From: Candidatus Nanosynbacter featherlites | Lineage (GTDB): Bacteria; Patescibacteriota; Saccharimonadia; Saccharimonadales; Saccharimonadaceae | Assembly (NCBI RefSeq): GCF_005697565.1 | Contig: NZ_CP040004.1 | Location: forward strand, 1-64,000 | Direction of reading: 5' to 3' | DNA: 64,000 nt | Part shown: positions 25,091 to 34,227 of the stretch, piece by piece | How the letters are laid out: each line of letters starts with the position of its first letter | Position numbering within the stretch: the stretch's first letter is position 1 | The notes under the pieces: model-generated | What the model saw: the letters and a program-made list of their open reading frames with translations, nothing else | What the model was told of the DNA's origin: nothing | Databases searched by the model: none | Made by a program: the position numbers and the translations under genes

Positions 25091-27642
25091 TTACATTTGA
25101 TAACTTCCAACTCGGTGATAAGTCGTTGGATGAGCGCTTGCTGATCTGTAATGTGTTGGCGAGTCTCTTCCACTAAATGGGCCGGTGCTTTTTCGGCGTA
25201 AGATGGATTGTTGATACGCGCTTCAAGCCCCTCGAGGCGTTTTCGGGCTTCTGCGAGGCGCATTTCTAGCTCAGTCTGGTGTTGATAGAGCGTCTCATCA
25301 TCGATATCCAGCCACACTTCCCTGTTGGCTGCGGCCAATCTGAGACCACGCGGTTGATCGGTGTGCTCAATTGAGGCAAGGCGCATCAGGTGTTTGATGG
25401 TGTCGGCGTTTTCTTTGACCAAGCTGTCATTGCCGTACAGTAAGCGATATTTTTTATTGCCCGGTAGCTCTGTGATCACCCAGCGACCTTCGGAGACTAA
25501 TTCTTTGATTCGTTCAAATTGTTCAGCTTCAATTTCATCGTATTGTTCTGGTGTTGGCCAGCTGTCGCGCATCAGAATACCGTCGGTGTAGTTGAGTGTC
25601 TGCCAAATTGTCTCAGTGACGAACGGTGCGAATGGATGAGTAATCCTCAGGCTGGTTGCCAGTACCCATGACAATAATGGGCGGTTGATGGCGGTTTTTG
25701 ATGATTCAATATACCAGTCAGCGACGTCATCCCAAATAGCGTGATAGACGGTTTCGGCGGCCTCAGAAAAGCGGTATTGTTCCAGACGGACAGCGACGTT
25801 GTTGGCGGCGTCATTCAGCTGGCGAATAATCCAGTGATCAGCTGGGGTTTGTGGCTGTAATGGCACGATGACGTGATCGTCGCCAATTTGTGCTTCAACA
25901 AAGCGAGCAATATTCCACAGCTTGTTGCAGAAGTTACGAGCAGCGATGACCGCACCCCGGTTGAAGGCTTGATGCTGAGCTGGCGCTCGCCCAGCGATGA
26001 TACCCATGCGGGTGGCGTCTGAGCCAAATTCTGACACCAGTTCCATTGGGTTGATGACATTACCTTTGGATTTGGACATTTTTTGATTGTGCTCGTCGTT
26101 GACCATGCCGTGTAGGTAAACGTCTTTGAATGGTAGCTTACCAGTGCGGTACAGGCTGAGCATAATCATGCGTGATACCCATGCCCGCATGATGTCCATA
26201 CCAGTTTCCATCAGGCTGGTTGGGAAGTATTTGGCTAGTTCCCCACCATTGAGGTAATCGGTCACGATGTACGGCCATTGACCAGATGAGAACCAGGTGT
26301 CAAAGGTGTCTTCTTCTCTGATATATGTTGTGCCATTTACAACAATACGCTTTTCTGTCACCCGAGTGTCAAAGATCCAGTCGTTTGAGTCGGTTTCATT
26401 AACAAAGGCTGGAATTGGGATACCCCACGGAATCTGTCGGGAGATGTTCCAGTCTTTGAGCTGCTCCAGGTAGGCGATGAGTTCTTTACGCTTTGAGGCT
26501 GGGTGGAAAGTAATCTCCCTCTTCTCCAGCGCCTCAATGGCTGGCTTGGCTAGTGGCTGCATTTTGATAAACCACTGCTCTTTGACCATTGGTTCAATGA
26601 CGGTGCCACACTTGTAGCAATGACCGACGGCATGTTCAATGTCAGATTCACCGCGGCGTAGCTCCATGGCTTCCAGGGCGGCTAGGATGCGGCGTCTCGC
26701 TTCTTGTGGATCTAGGCCTAAGAATTGTGGCGGCACGTTGATTAGCTTGCCGTCGTGGCTGATGATACTTTTGATCGGCAGGCCATGGCGTTCTGCCATC
26801 TCAAAGTCATTTGGATCATGCGCTGGGGTTATTTTGACGGCTCCAGTACCATAGCTCATATCGACGTATTCGTCAGCGATGATTGGGATTTCGCGGTCGA
26901 TAATTGGCAGGAGAATGCGGGTACCAATGAGTTTTTTGTAGCGCTCGTCATCAGGGTGAACAGCCACAGCAACGTCGCCCAACATGGTTTCAGGACGGGT
27001 GGTGGCAACTACGATCTCGCCAATTTTGTCCAATGTTGGGTAGGCAATTTTCCATAACGTACCCTTCTCTGTTTTATGTTCGACCTCAATGTCAGCAAAA
27101 CTAGTTTGGTGGACAGTACAGTAGTTAACGATTCGTTCACCTCGGTAAATCAGATCATCTTCCCACATCTGTCTGAAAGTGTCGTACACTGTTTGTATCA
27201 CCTTATCATCCAGGGTAAATGTAAGGTGTTTCCAGGAGGCGCTTGTGCCTAAAGCACGTAGTTGTAACTCCATATTGCCACGCTTTTCTTGGACAAAATT
27301 CCACACCTGGCTGTACAGTTGTTCTCGCGAAAAATCAAAGCGACTTTTCCCCTGCTTTGCCAGTTCTTTTTCGTAAACCACCCATGTTTCAAAGCCAGCG
27401 TGATCTGCTCCAGGAATGAACACTGCGTCATCACCCTTTAGTCTGTGATAACGAATCAAGATGTCTTTTAGGTTCATGTCAAGCGCGTGTCCAATGTGCA
27501 GGTTACCGTTGGCATTTGGTGGTGGCATGACGATACTATATGGCTTACCTTCACCTGTGGGCGCAAAAGAATCACTCGTCTCCCACAGAGCATAGATATC
27601 TGGTTCGTAGTCATTTGGAATGTATTGTTTGGCTAATTGCAT
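25087..27642 (-). CDS. valS: Valyl-tRNA synthetase
   Basis: This enzyme charges tRNA-Val with valine in the cytoplasm. The 851-residue class I synthetase has the HIGH motif at residues 49-52 (GNLHIGHAL), a large editing insertion (about 170-340), the zinc-type motif CYKCGTVIEP near 345, the KMSKS motif (NQKMSKSKGN near 525), an anticodon-binding domain, and a C-terminal coiled-coil arm (about 785-845). Length is normal. A long terminator-like hairpin stands in the 157-base gap between tsaD and this gene and could control it. Confidence 0.97.
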   Translation of the reverse strand: MQLAKQYIPNDYEPDIYALWETSDSFAPTGEGKPYSIVMPPPNANGNLHIGHALDMNLKDILIRYHRLKGDDAVFIPGADHAGFETWVVYEKELAKQGKSRFDFSREQLYSQVWNFVQEKRGNMELQLRALGTSASWKHLTFTLDDKVIQTVYDTFRQMWEDDLIYRGERIVNYCTVHQTSFADIEVEHKTEKGTLWKIAYPTLDKIGEIVVATTRPETMLGDVAVAVHPDDERYKKLIGTRILLPIIDREIPIIADEYVDMSYGTGAVKITPAHDPNDFEMAERHGLPIKSIISHDGKLINVPPQFLGLDPQEARRRILAALEAMELRRGESDIEHAVGHCYKCGTVIEPMVKEQWFIKMQPLAKPAIEALEKREITFHPASKRKELIAYLEQLKDWNISRQIPWGIPIPAFVNETDSNDWIFDTRVTEKRIVVNGTTYIREEDTFDTWFSSGQWPYIVTDYLNGGELAKYFPTSLMETGMDIMRAWVSRMIMLSLYRTGKLPFKDVYLHGMVNDEHNQKMSKSKGNVINPMELVSEFGSDATRMGIIAGRAPAQHQAFNRGAVIAARNFCNKLWNIARFVEAQIGDDHVIVPLQPQTPADHWIIRQLNDAANNVAVRLEQYRFSEAAETVYHAIWDDVADWYIESSKTAINRPLLSWVLATSLRITHPFAPFVTETIWQTLNYTDGILMRDSWPTPEQYDEIEAEQFERIKELVSEGRWVITELPGNKKYRLLYGNDSLVKENADTIKHLMRLASIEHTDQPRGLRLAAANREVWLDIDDETLYQHQTELEMRLAEARKRLEGLEARINNPSYAEKAPAHLVEETRQHITDQQALIQRLITELEVIKCN

Positions 27643-27670
27643 ATGATCTGATTCCTATATATTTCACGGG

Positions 27671-27741
27671 AAAAATAATACACACAAACCATTCAGTACT
27701 TTTCACACGAAAAAGTACTCAAACGAGTTTATGTGTGTATT
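27671..27741 (-). promoter_or_regulatory. Two-tier hairpin with U-run in the valS leader
   Basis: The outer arms AATACACAC/GTGTGTATT (27677-27685 and 27733-27741), an AAAC/GTTT step and a perfect 9-bp inner stem (27695-27703 with 27711-27719) form one long hairpin. On the minus strand it is followed by five T. It is either the tsaD terminator or an attenuator of valS. An extended TGGTATACT -10 box (27773-27765) just upstream would place the hairpin inside the valS leader RNA. Confidence 0.55.
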
Positions 27742-27799
27742 CTCCCATGTTTATTTCTAGTTATAGTATACCATAGAACTGGGATTTTGGCGTCATGGC

Positions 27800-28873
27800 T
27801 TACGCCGCGTCGAGCATGGATAGACTTGGCTGGACTTCCATATTGTATGGGTCGGTGGGCTGGTCGATGTGGGCGCGGAAATACCCGAGTGCGGCGATCA
27901 TGGCGGCATTGTCGGTGCAGAGCTGAATGGGTGCGTATTCAATGTCGATAGGCAGGGCTAGGCTTAGTTGGCGGCGCAGTTCTTGATTGGCGGCGACACC
28001 ACCAGCGATGACGACGGAAGCAGGCTGAAAATTGTCATAGGCTTTTTTGGTTTTATCAACCAAAGTTTTGATGGCGGTGTACTGGAAGCTGGCAGCCATG
28101 TTGTGCTGTAATTCGTCGGTCACCAGGGCAGGGAGCTCGTGTGATGGGAAGGTAAAGTCTTTACCGACTTCGCGCTGTACGGTCCTTAGAACGGCTGTTT
28201 TGAGGCCAGAAAAGGAGAAATCATACTCACCAGCGAGTTTGGCGATGGGTAGATGAAAGGTCTGCGAATCACCGAGCTCAGCTGCTTTGGCGATGGCCGG
28301 GCCACCAGGGTAGGGCAGGCCGATAATCTTGGCAACCTTATCAAACGCTTCACCAACAGCGTCATCTTGAGTTTGGCCAATGAGCTGGTAGTCACCGTGG
28401 TTTTGGAACAGGACGAGCTGTGAATGTCCACCAGAGACGATGAGGGCAAGGAGAGGGAATACGGGTTGGTTTTTTGGCAGTGTTAAAGATAAGGTGTCAG
28501 ACTGTTGGTTGATGAAATTAGCGTATACATGAGCCTCTACATGATGTATTTTGTACAACGGTTTGTGATGAATAATGGCGAGGGTGCGGGCGGCAAGAGT
28601 ACCGATGAGTAGTGAACCAATGAGACCAGGCGCGTAGGTGACGGCGATGGCGTCGATATCGTCCCAGGTACAATCAGCATCAGACAGAGCTTTGTTGATG
28701 ACTGGGCTGATGACTTCCAGGTGTGAACGAGCGGCTACCTCTGGTACTACTCCACCGTATGCAGCATGGATGTCGATTTGTGAGTTAACGACGTTTGATA
28801 GTAGCATGTGACCGTCTTCAATGACGGCGGCAGCTGTTTCATCACAGCTTGATTCAATTCCCAAAATCCTCAT
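27800..28873 (-). CDS. tsaD: tRNA N6-threonylcarbamoyladenosine transferase TsaD
   Basis: TsaD transfers the threonylcarbamoyl group to A37 of ANN-decoding tRNAs, together with TsaB and TsaE. The 357-residue protein starts MRILGIESSCDETAAAVIEDG, has the metal-binding HHVEAH motif near residue 110, the VSGGHSQLVL nucleotide segment, and DNAAMIAALGY near the end. I set the start at 28873 because it gives the standard N-terminus; a longer in-frame reading has no support. A TATACT box lies 11 bases before this ATG. TsaB and TsaE are not in the window. Confidence 0.95.
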   Translation of the reverse strand: MRILGIESSCDETAAAVIEDGHMLLSNVVNSQIDIHAAYGGVVPEVAARSHLEVISPVINKALSDADCTWDDIDAIAVTYAPGLIGSLLIGTLAARTLAIIHHKPLYKIHHVEAHVYANFINQQSDTLSLTLPKNQPVFPLLALIVSGGHSQLVLFQNHGDYQLIGQTQDDAVGEAFDKVAKIIGLPYPGGPAIAKAAELGDSQTFHLPIAKLAGEYDFSFSGLKTAVLRTVQREVGKDFTFPSHELPALVTDELQHNMAASFQYTAIKTLVDKTKKAYDNFQPASVVIAGGVAANQELRRQLSLALPIDIEYAPIQLCTDNAAMIAALGYFRAHIDQPTDPYNMEVQPSLSMLDAA

Positions 28874-28954
28874 AACTATGGCATAGTATATCACATAGTC
28901 GCCTCTGTTGTCTGGAAGTGTGAATCGGCGCGCAAAAAATGTTATCATGGATAT

Positions 28955-30253
28955 ATGAAACAGATTCTTGTCAAAGCAGCCAGAAGTATTTTGCCCGCCA
29001 GTGCTTTGCATGGTGTGGAGAATGGATATCGCCGAGTCAGAGTACGACTATTGAGCGCGCGGTATGGTAACCCGTCAAAAAACTTGCGAGTTATTGCAGT
29101 AACTGGCACCAATGGAAAGACAACGACCGCCTGCTACATCAATGAGATCTTGAAGGAAGCTAAATTTAAGACAGCGATGTTCACGACAGCGTTGATCGAG
29201 GTGGCAGGGAAGGCTCAAGTCAATGATTTGAATGCAACAGTGGCTTCGACTGGTAGGATGCAGCAGTTCTTTCGTGATGCAAAAAAGGCCGATGTGGACT
29301 ATGTCGTGTTGGAAATCACGTCGCACGCGCTTGATCAGCATAAACTTGACGGCGTGCCAATTGAAGCAGCGGTGATGACCAATTTGACGCAGGATCATTT
29401 GGACTATCACAAGACTATGGAGAATTATGCAGCGGCTAAGAGTAAATTGTTTGCGCTGGAACCGCGATATATCATTTTGAACCGTGATGATGAATGGTAT
29501 GACTATTTTGATCAATTTGTTGCTGGTGAACAAAAAATGACCTACGGCAAACATCCGGAAGCAGAGGCGCAGATTCAGCGAGTTAAGCTGTACCGCAAGG
29601 GCACTGAAGCTGATGTAGTTTTGGATCATCAAACGCATTTGGAGCTGGCGACAGCGCTGCCGGGCGAGTTTAATGTGCACAATATGACGGCAGCGGTGAC
29701 ATTGGCGTATCTGCTGGGTGTCAAGCTGCAGGATATCCAAGAAGGAGTGGCGAATGTCGAAGCGGTTCCTGGTAGGTTTGAGCGAGCGGTGGAGGGCCTT
29801 GGGTATGACGTAATTGTTGATTATGCTCATACGCCTGATGCATTGGATAAATTATTGACGGCTGCTCGTAAGATTGCCAAGGGTCGAGTGATTTTGGTAT
29901 TTGGGGCTTGTGGTGATCGTGACAAGAGTAAGCGGCCAACTATGGGCGAAATTGCTGCTAAAAACGCAGACAGGATATTCCTGACTGACGAGGAGAGTTA
30001 TAACGAAGACCCTGATCAGATCAGAAGAATGGTTTACGAAGGAATTGAGCGGTCTCATGGTGACGCTAAGACGACGGAAATTCCTGACCGGCGGCAGGCG
30101 ATTGAGCGAGCGCTTGGCTCTGCTCAAAAGGGTGATATGGTATTGATCACTGGTATGGGGCACGAAAAATACCGAATTGTGAATGGACAGCGACTACCGT
30201 GGAATGATAGTCAGGTAGTGCGCGAGATTTTAGGACAGGAAAAAGCAGAATAA
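28955..30253 (+). CDS. murE: MurE-like Mur ligase lacking the N-terminal domain
   Basis: MurE adds the third amino acid to UDP-MurNAc-L-Ala-D-Glu in peptidoglycan synthesis. The 432-residue protein has the ATP loop GTNGKTTT at 51-58, the middle-domain pattern EITSHALDQHKLDG, the NLTQDHLDYHKTM motif and the C-terminal DYAHTPDAL. It is about 50-60 residues shorter than typical MurE: the N-terminal UDP-sugar-binding domain is almost absent. The usual substrate motif DNP(R/A) is replaced by ESYNEDP, so the amino acid added cannot be predicted. A TATCAT box lies 6 bases before the ATG (leaderless). The converging murF-like gene starts next to its stop. Confidence 0.85.
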   Translation: MKQILVKAARSILPASALHGVENGYRRVRVRLLSARYGNPSKNLRVIAVTGTNGKTTTACYINEILKEAKFKTAMFTTALIEVAGKAQVNDLNATVASTGRMQQFFRDAKKADVDYVVLEITSHALDQHKLDGVPIEAAVMTNLTQDHLDYHKTMENYAAAKSKLFALEPRYIILNRDDEWYDYFDQFVAGEQKMTYGKHPEAEAQIQRVKLYRKGTEADVVLDHQTHLELATALPGEFNVHNMTAAVTLAYLLGVKLQDIQEGVANVEAVPGRFERAVEGLGYDVIVDYAHTPDALDKLLTAARKIAKGRVILVFGACGDRDKSKRPTMGEIAAKNADRIFLTDEESYNEDPDQIRRMVYEGIERSHGDAKTTEIPDRRQAIERALGSAQKGDMVLITGMGHEKYRIVNGQRLPWNDSQVVREILGQEKAE

Positions 30254-31543
30254 TCAGCTCAATGACTTACCGAAAAAAGCTTGTTTTTTGCGGAGCCATT
30301 CTTTAGATTGGCGGACGAGTTTCTTGCTGTCGGTAGAGTTTTTTAAGAGTGGTTTGATGGCCTCTTCAAGATAGACGCCACCTTGAGAACCTTTGAATAA
30401 TAGGACGGTATCTTGACGAGCCAGGGATTGTAACAGTTCTACGGCGTCAGTGGCTTTATCAAAGGAGGTGACAGTACAGCCGTTGTCTTTGGCGGCTGGT
30501 GCCAAGAATTTAGCTGTGTTGGGGCCGATGGTGATGACGTGTGATAGATGTGCTGGGTCGCATAGTGTGCCGAGTGTGCGGTGCTCAGCCGCTGTCGTGC
30601 CACCAAGCTCGTTCATGTCTCCCAAGACGGCAACTTTGGTCTTGGCTGGTAATTGATAGAGCGTTTCAAGGGCTGATTTGGCAGCGAGCGGACTGGAATT
30701 GTATGAATCATCGATGATCGTTGAGTCATTAATGCCGCTCAGGAGGTTCATTCGTCCCGACACGGGAGTAAAATTCTCCAGGGCAGTAATGACGCTTTCG
30801 ACATCAAGGTTGAACTCCAATGCAACAGCAGCGGCTCCAGCAGCAATTCGTAGTTGGTGTTTGGCAACAACGGGCATGATGAACTCACGGGAGGTTTGCT
30901 CGCCGTGCGTTAGAGTACAGGCGTATCCTTGGCTGTGATTAAACTGATGGGCGGTAATGTAATAGTCAGCATCTGGCTCAGTGCTATAGGAAAGATTGCG
31001 CTCAGAATTGGCAAAAGCGATAAATCCAGAATTGATATCATCACGGTTGTACAGGGTGACAATGCTGTGGCTGGACAGAGCAAATTCTTCCTGGGCTACC
31101 GTTTTGAGATTACCAAAAAACTCCATGTGTTCAGGGGAGATGGCGGTAACAACGAGAACATCAGGGTGAGCGTAGCGACCAAAGGCGGCCATTTCACCGG
31201 GGTGGTCGATACCAAATTCTTGGACAATGACGTTGATGTCGTGAAGCTGGCGGGCTGAGCGGTAGGCGCGGTAGATGGTCGATAACCAATTGGTAATTGA
31301 CCGAGGATTCTGTGGGCCGTCAATGCCAAGCATCTCAAGTGGCGCACTAAATTCAGCATTGAAATTACCTCTGTTAGTTCGAACCTTTTTGTTGTGTTTG
31401 AGAACGTCGACGATGGTTGATTTGGTGGTTGTCTTACCAACACTTCCGACAACGGCGACCAGGCGAACGTGTGGATTGTTGTGGAAAAATTTACGCATGA
31501 TTCGCACTAATAGGCAAGAAATGAGAGATTTGAATAGCTTCAT
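30254..31543 (-). CDS. murF: MurF-like Mur ligase lacking the N-terminal domain
   Basis: MurF adds D-Ala-D-Ala to the UDP-MurNAc tripeptide. The 429-residue protein has the ATP loop GSVGKTTTK at 33-41, EFGIDHPGEM near 118, the ISPEHMEFFG pattern, the DDSYNSSPLAAKSAL motif of MurF and VAVLGDMNELG further on. The usual N-terminal domain of about 90 residues is replaced by a short basic, hydrophobic leader (KLFKSLISCLLVRIMRKFF). A TATAAT box lies 6 bases before the ATG, so the mRNA is probably leaderless. The pairing with the MurE-like gene supports a shared wall-building role. Confidence 0.85.
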   Translation of the reverse strand: MKLFKSLISCLLVRIMRKFFHNNPHVRLVAVVGSVGKTTTKSTIVDVLKHNKKVRTNRGNFNAEFSAPLEMLGIDGPQNPRSITNWLSTIYRAYRSARQLHDINVIVQEFGIDHPGEMAAFGRYAHPDVLVVTAISPEHMEFFGNLKTVAQEEFALSSHSIVTLYNRDDINSGFIAFANSERNLSYSTEPDADYYITAHQFNHSQGYACTLTHGEQTSREFIMPVVAKHQLRIAAGAAAVALEFNLDVESVITALENFTPVSGRMNLLSGINDSTIIDDSYNSSPLAAKSALETLYQLPAKTKVAVLGDMNELGGTTAAEHRTLGTLCDPAHLSHVITIGPNTAKFLAPAAKDNGCTVTSFDKATDAVELLQSLARQDTVLLFKGSQGGVYLEEAIKPLLKNSTDSKKLVRQSKEWLRKKQAFFGKSLS

Positions 31544-31597
31544 ATGATTATTATAGCAATATCGGGGCGGGAGGGCTATTTTGAAAAATTACCGACA

Positions 31598-31645
31598 CCA
31601 AGTTAGCACTCACGCTTGACGAGTGCTAACTTGGTACGATACAAT
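31598..31645 (+). promoter_or_regulatory. CIRCE operator overlapping the groESL promoter
   Basis: TTAGCACTC (31603-31611), a 9-base spacer and GAGTGCTAA (31621-31629) match the HrcA operator consensus perfectly. The palindrome extends 5 more bases each side (CCAAG...CTTGG; 31598-31634). TTGACG (31616-31621) and TACAAT (31640-31645), 18 bases apart, overlap it, so HrcA would block the promoter. Confidence 0.93.
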
Positions 31646-31676
31646 TAACTACATTGATAAGGAAACGGAGGATGAT

Positions 31677-31943
31677 ATGGATACACCTATCAAGCCTCTC
31701 GGCGACCGCGTGGTAGCGGTGCGCGAGGAGGCAAAGACGCAGACGGCCAGCGGGATTTATCTGCCAGACAGTTCGAAGGAAAGGCCGGTGGTAGCTGAGG
31801 TCAAAGCGGTTGGCGGCGATGTCAAGAATGTAAAAGTGGGCGATAAAATTGTTTATAAGGAATATTCGACCACGGACTTGAAAATTGACGGTACGGAATA
31901 TTTGATCGTCCGCGAGGAAGATATTTTAGCAACGGTTGTTTGA
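31677..31943 (+). CDS. groES: Co-chaperonin GroES
   Basis: GroES caps the GroEL cage during protein folding. The 88-residue product starts MDTPIKPLGDRVVAVREE and has the mobile-loop region (TASGIYLPDSSKERP, about 22-36), the AEVKAVGGDVKNVKVGD core and the terminal EYLIVREEDILATV. The ATG at 31677 follows a GGAGGAT ribosome site; an earlier in-frame reading begins inside the CIRCE operator and is rejected. It is the first gene of the groES-groEL operon, under HrcA-type control. Confidence 0.97.
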   Translation: MDTPIKPLGDRVVAVREEAKTQTASGIYLPDSSKERPVVAEVKAVGGDVKNVKVGDKIVYKEYSTTDLKIDGTEYLIVREEDILATVV

Positions 31944-31962
31944 GAAAAGGGGAGTTTTTAGT

Positions 31963-33606
31963 ATGGCAAAAAAAGTTTTTTACGATGACGATGCGCGCGC
32001 TCGCGTGTTGGGCGGTGCCGAGGCGCTGTATAACGCAGTTAAGGTAACCTACGGGCCAAAGGGCCGCAATGTGGTGATTGCCAAGGGGTTTGGTGGGCCA
32101 ACCGTGACGCACGACGGCGTGACGGTGGCGGAAGGCATTGAGCTGCCAGAGAATGATGATGAGACGCTGGGCTACAAGGTTGGTGCGGATTTGATTAAAC
32201 AAGCGGCCAAGAACTTGAACAAGCAGGCTGGTGACGGTACCACGACGGTGACGGTGCTGACCTATTCGATTTTGAAGGAAGCCAACCGGCTAATCGCAGC
32301 GGGCCACAACCCAATGGAGCTGCGCAAGGGTATTGAGCAGGCCGGCGCGGAAATTGTCAAAGAGCTGAACAAATTAGCGGAGCCAATTGAGGGTAAGTCT
32401 GAGCGCGTGGCGGAAGTAGCAACCATTTCGGCGGGTGACGCGGAAATTGGTAAATTGATTGCTGGTGTCATCGAGAAAGTTGGTAAAGACGGCGTGGTGA
32501 CGGTCGAAGCAGGCCAAGGCTTGGAATTAGAGGCCGAGGTCGTTGAAGGCTTTAGTCTAGACAAAGGCTGGGTCAGTCCGTTCTTCGTCACCGACACTGG
32601 TCGGCAAGAGGCGGTTTATGAAAAACCAGCGATTTTGATTACCGATAAGAAAATTTCCAGCGTGCAAGAATTCCTGCCAATGTTGGAGAAATTGGCACAA
32701 AGCGGCAAGAAGGACGTGGTGCTGATCGCTGATGAGGTTGAAGGCGAGGCGCTGAGCATTTTGGTACTGAACAAGCTCAAGGGCATATTTAACACCGTAG
32801 CGGTCAAGGCACCAAGCTTCGGCGACCGCCGCAAGGAGATTTTGCGCGATATCGCGGTGCTGACCGGCGCAACGGTGATTTCTGAGGACCACGGGTTGAC
32901 GTTTGAGAATGCTGGCCTGGAGGTCTTAGGTTCAGCGCGTAAGGTGATTGTCGGTAAAGATGAAACCACCATCGTTGAGGGCGCGGGTAAGCCATCAGCC
33001 GTGAAGGAACAGATCGCTCAGATTAAGGCACTGTCTGACAACGCCTCCAGCGAATACGAAAAAGAACAATTCGACAAGCGAGCAGCGGCGCTATCTGGCA
33101 AAGTGGCCGTCATTAAAGTCGGCGGCGCGACCGAGACCGAGATTGACGAAAAGAAGTTCCGCGTGGACGACGCCGTGGCAGCTACTAAGGCAGCCTTGGC
33201 CGAGGGAATTGTCGCTGGTGGTGGTGTGACGCTGGTAAACTTGGCTGGCGGGCTGAAGGTGACTGGCGCGGATAGCATCGCGGCTGGCCGGCAGATTCTA
33301 AAGGATGCCCTAAAGCAGCCATTCCTACAGATTATGCGTAACGCTGGCTTGAACGCCGACGCACTACTAGCGCAAGTCGAAGTGGGCAAAGCTGGCTTTG
33401 GCGTTAATGTTATGAAACCTGCGAACGAATTGGTGGATGTCAAAAAAGCTGGTGTCATCGACCCGGCGCGTGTCACCAAGGAAGCAGTGCAGAATGCGGT
33501 ATCTATCGCCTCAACCGCAGCGACCATGGGCGCACTAGTCGTCGACGTACCAGAGCCAGAAGCTCCAGCTGCACCTGGCAGTATGCCGGGCATGGGGATG
33601 ATGTAG
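31963..33606 (+). CDS. groEL: Chaperonin GroEL
   Basis: GroEL is the 14-subunit ATP-driven folding chamber. The 547-residue protein has the ATP-binding GDGTTTVTVL segment near residue 85, the family-typical ATISAGD and VDDAVAATKAA motifs, and a C-terminal Gly/Met-rich tail (GSMPGMGMM), as in most bacterial GroEL. The start at 31963 gives MAKKVFYDDDARARVLGG, matching the family; GGGGAG lies 12 bases upstream. It follows groES by 19 bases and is followed by a strong terminator. Confidence 0.98.
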   Translation: MAKKVFYDDDARARVLGGAEALYNAVKVTYGPKGRNVVIAKGFGGPTVTHDGVTVAEGIELPENDDETLGYKVGADLIKQAAKNLNKQAGDGTTTVTVLTYSILKEANRLIAAGHNPMELRKGIEQAGAEIVKELNKLAEPIEGKSERVAEVATISAGDAEIGKLIAGVIEKVGKDGVVTVEAGQGLELEAEVVEGFSLDKGWVSPFFVTDTGRQEAVYEKPAILITDKKISSVQEFLPMLEKLAQSGKKDVVLIADEVEGEALSILVLNKLKGIFNTVAVKAPSFGDRRKEILRDIAVLTGATVISEDHGLTFENAGLEVLGSARKVIVGKDETTIVEGAGKPSAVKEQIAQIKALSDNASSEYEKEQFDKRAAALSGKVAVIKVGGATETEIDEKKFRVDDAVAATKAALAEGIVAGGGVTLVNLAGGLKVTGADSIAAGRQILKDALKQPFLQIMRNAGLNADALLAQVEVGKAGFGVNVMKPANELVDVKKAGVIDPARVTKEAVQNAVSIASTAATMGALVVDVPEPEAPAAPGSMPGMGMM

Positions 33607-33621
33607 CAGGCTACATCAAAC

Positions 33622-33650
33622 AAAATAGGGCCGGTAGCAGGCCCTATTTT
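33622..33650. terminator. Bidirectional terminator after groEL
   Basis: AAAATAGGGCC, loop GGTAGCA, GGCCCTATTTT. It is a perfect 11-bp stem serving groEL and the converging gene. Confidence 0.9.
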
Positions 33651-33665
33651 AATGAATTGAAATGA

Positions 33666-34166
33666 CTATTTTTGTGGATTTGACAGGTAATCTATCTCTT
33701 TGATCACATCCAGCAGAGCTTGGGCGCGGCGAGATTCATCGGCGATGGCACCAGCTGCTGCGTGTGCTGGAGCGATCAAAGCGCTGTCATCTGTTGAGCG
33801 TAATAATAGTAGGTAGGTGTCAAACTTTTCTTCTGGGGAGATATTCAACTTGTCAACCAGGGGACGGAGCTCTAACAGTGCTTGTTGCTTGATGGAGTCC
33901 AGGTTTGAATCACTCACTGGGGCTACAGGGGTCGTAGTATCGACGGAAATAGGTACCGCTGGTGGCGGTGCGACCATCAGATCATCTGTTGTTACTGGGA
34001 TTGAGTTGTCTGGTGGCGGTGCGACTACCTGGGCGTCGTCTGACTGCGGAGTTGTCCCCGTCTCTTCAAAATTCAAATTGTCATCTGTTTGTTGTGTTAC
34101 ACCTGCCAAAACCTTGGCAAGCTCTTGGTCATCGGTAACTGATTGGTTTTGCATGTCCCCACCCAT
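33666..34166 (-). CDS. Soluble Pro/Asp-rich protein, unknown function
   Basis: The 166-residue protein has an acidic, low-complexity front half with two near-repeats (DNSIPVTTDDLMVAPPPAV preceded by VVAPPPD) and an ordered helical C-terminal part (about 90-166: ALLELRPLVDKLNISPEEKFDTYL, then AADESRRAQALLDVI-like helices). No signal peptide or membrane segment is seen, and no family is recognised. The start may be the ATG at 34166 or the one at 34154 (MQNQSV); GGGTGGGGA before the second makes it plausible. It converges on groEL across the terminator. Confidence 0.6.
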   Translation of the reverse strand: MGGDMQNQSVTDDQELAKVLAGVTQQTDDNLNFEETGTTPQSDDAQVVAPPPDNSIPVTTDDLMVAPPPAVPISVDTTTPVAPVSDSNLDSIKQQALLELRPLVDKLNISPEEKFDTYLLLLRSTDDSALIAPAHAAAGAIADESRRAQALLDVIKEIDYLSNPQK

Positions 34167-34227
34167 CTTATTAATGATTATGCTTATATATGTTATACTT
34201 TAGCATGAAGAAAGGTGGTATGACAAG

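Noticed and set aside
28874..29011. Longer N-terminus for TsaD
   Set aside because: It crosses the divergent murE start region and precedes the normal MRILGIESSCDE start.
29075..29830. Open frame of 251 codons on the minus strand within murE
   Set aside because: It is fully contained in the well-supported MurE-like gene and has no family pattern or start signal.
33018..33623. Open frame of 201 codons on the minus strand within groEL
   Set aside because: It lies wholly opposite groEL, has Ala/Ser/Thr-rich shadow composition and no promoter or ribosome site.
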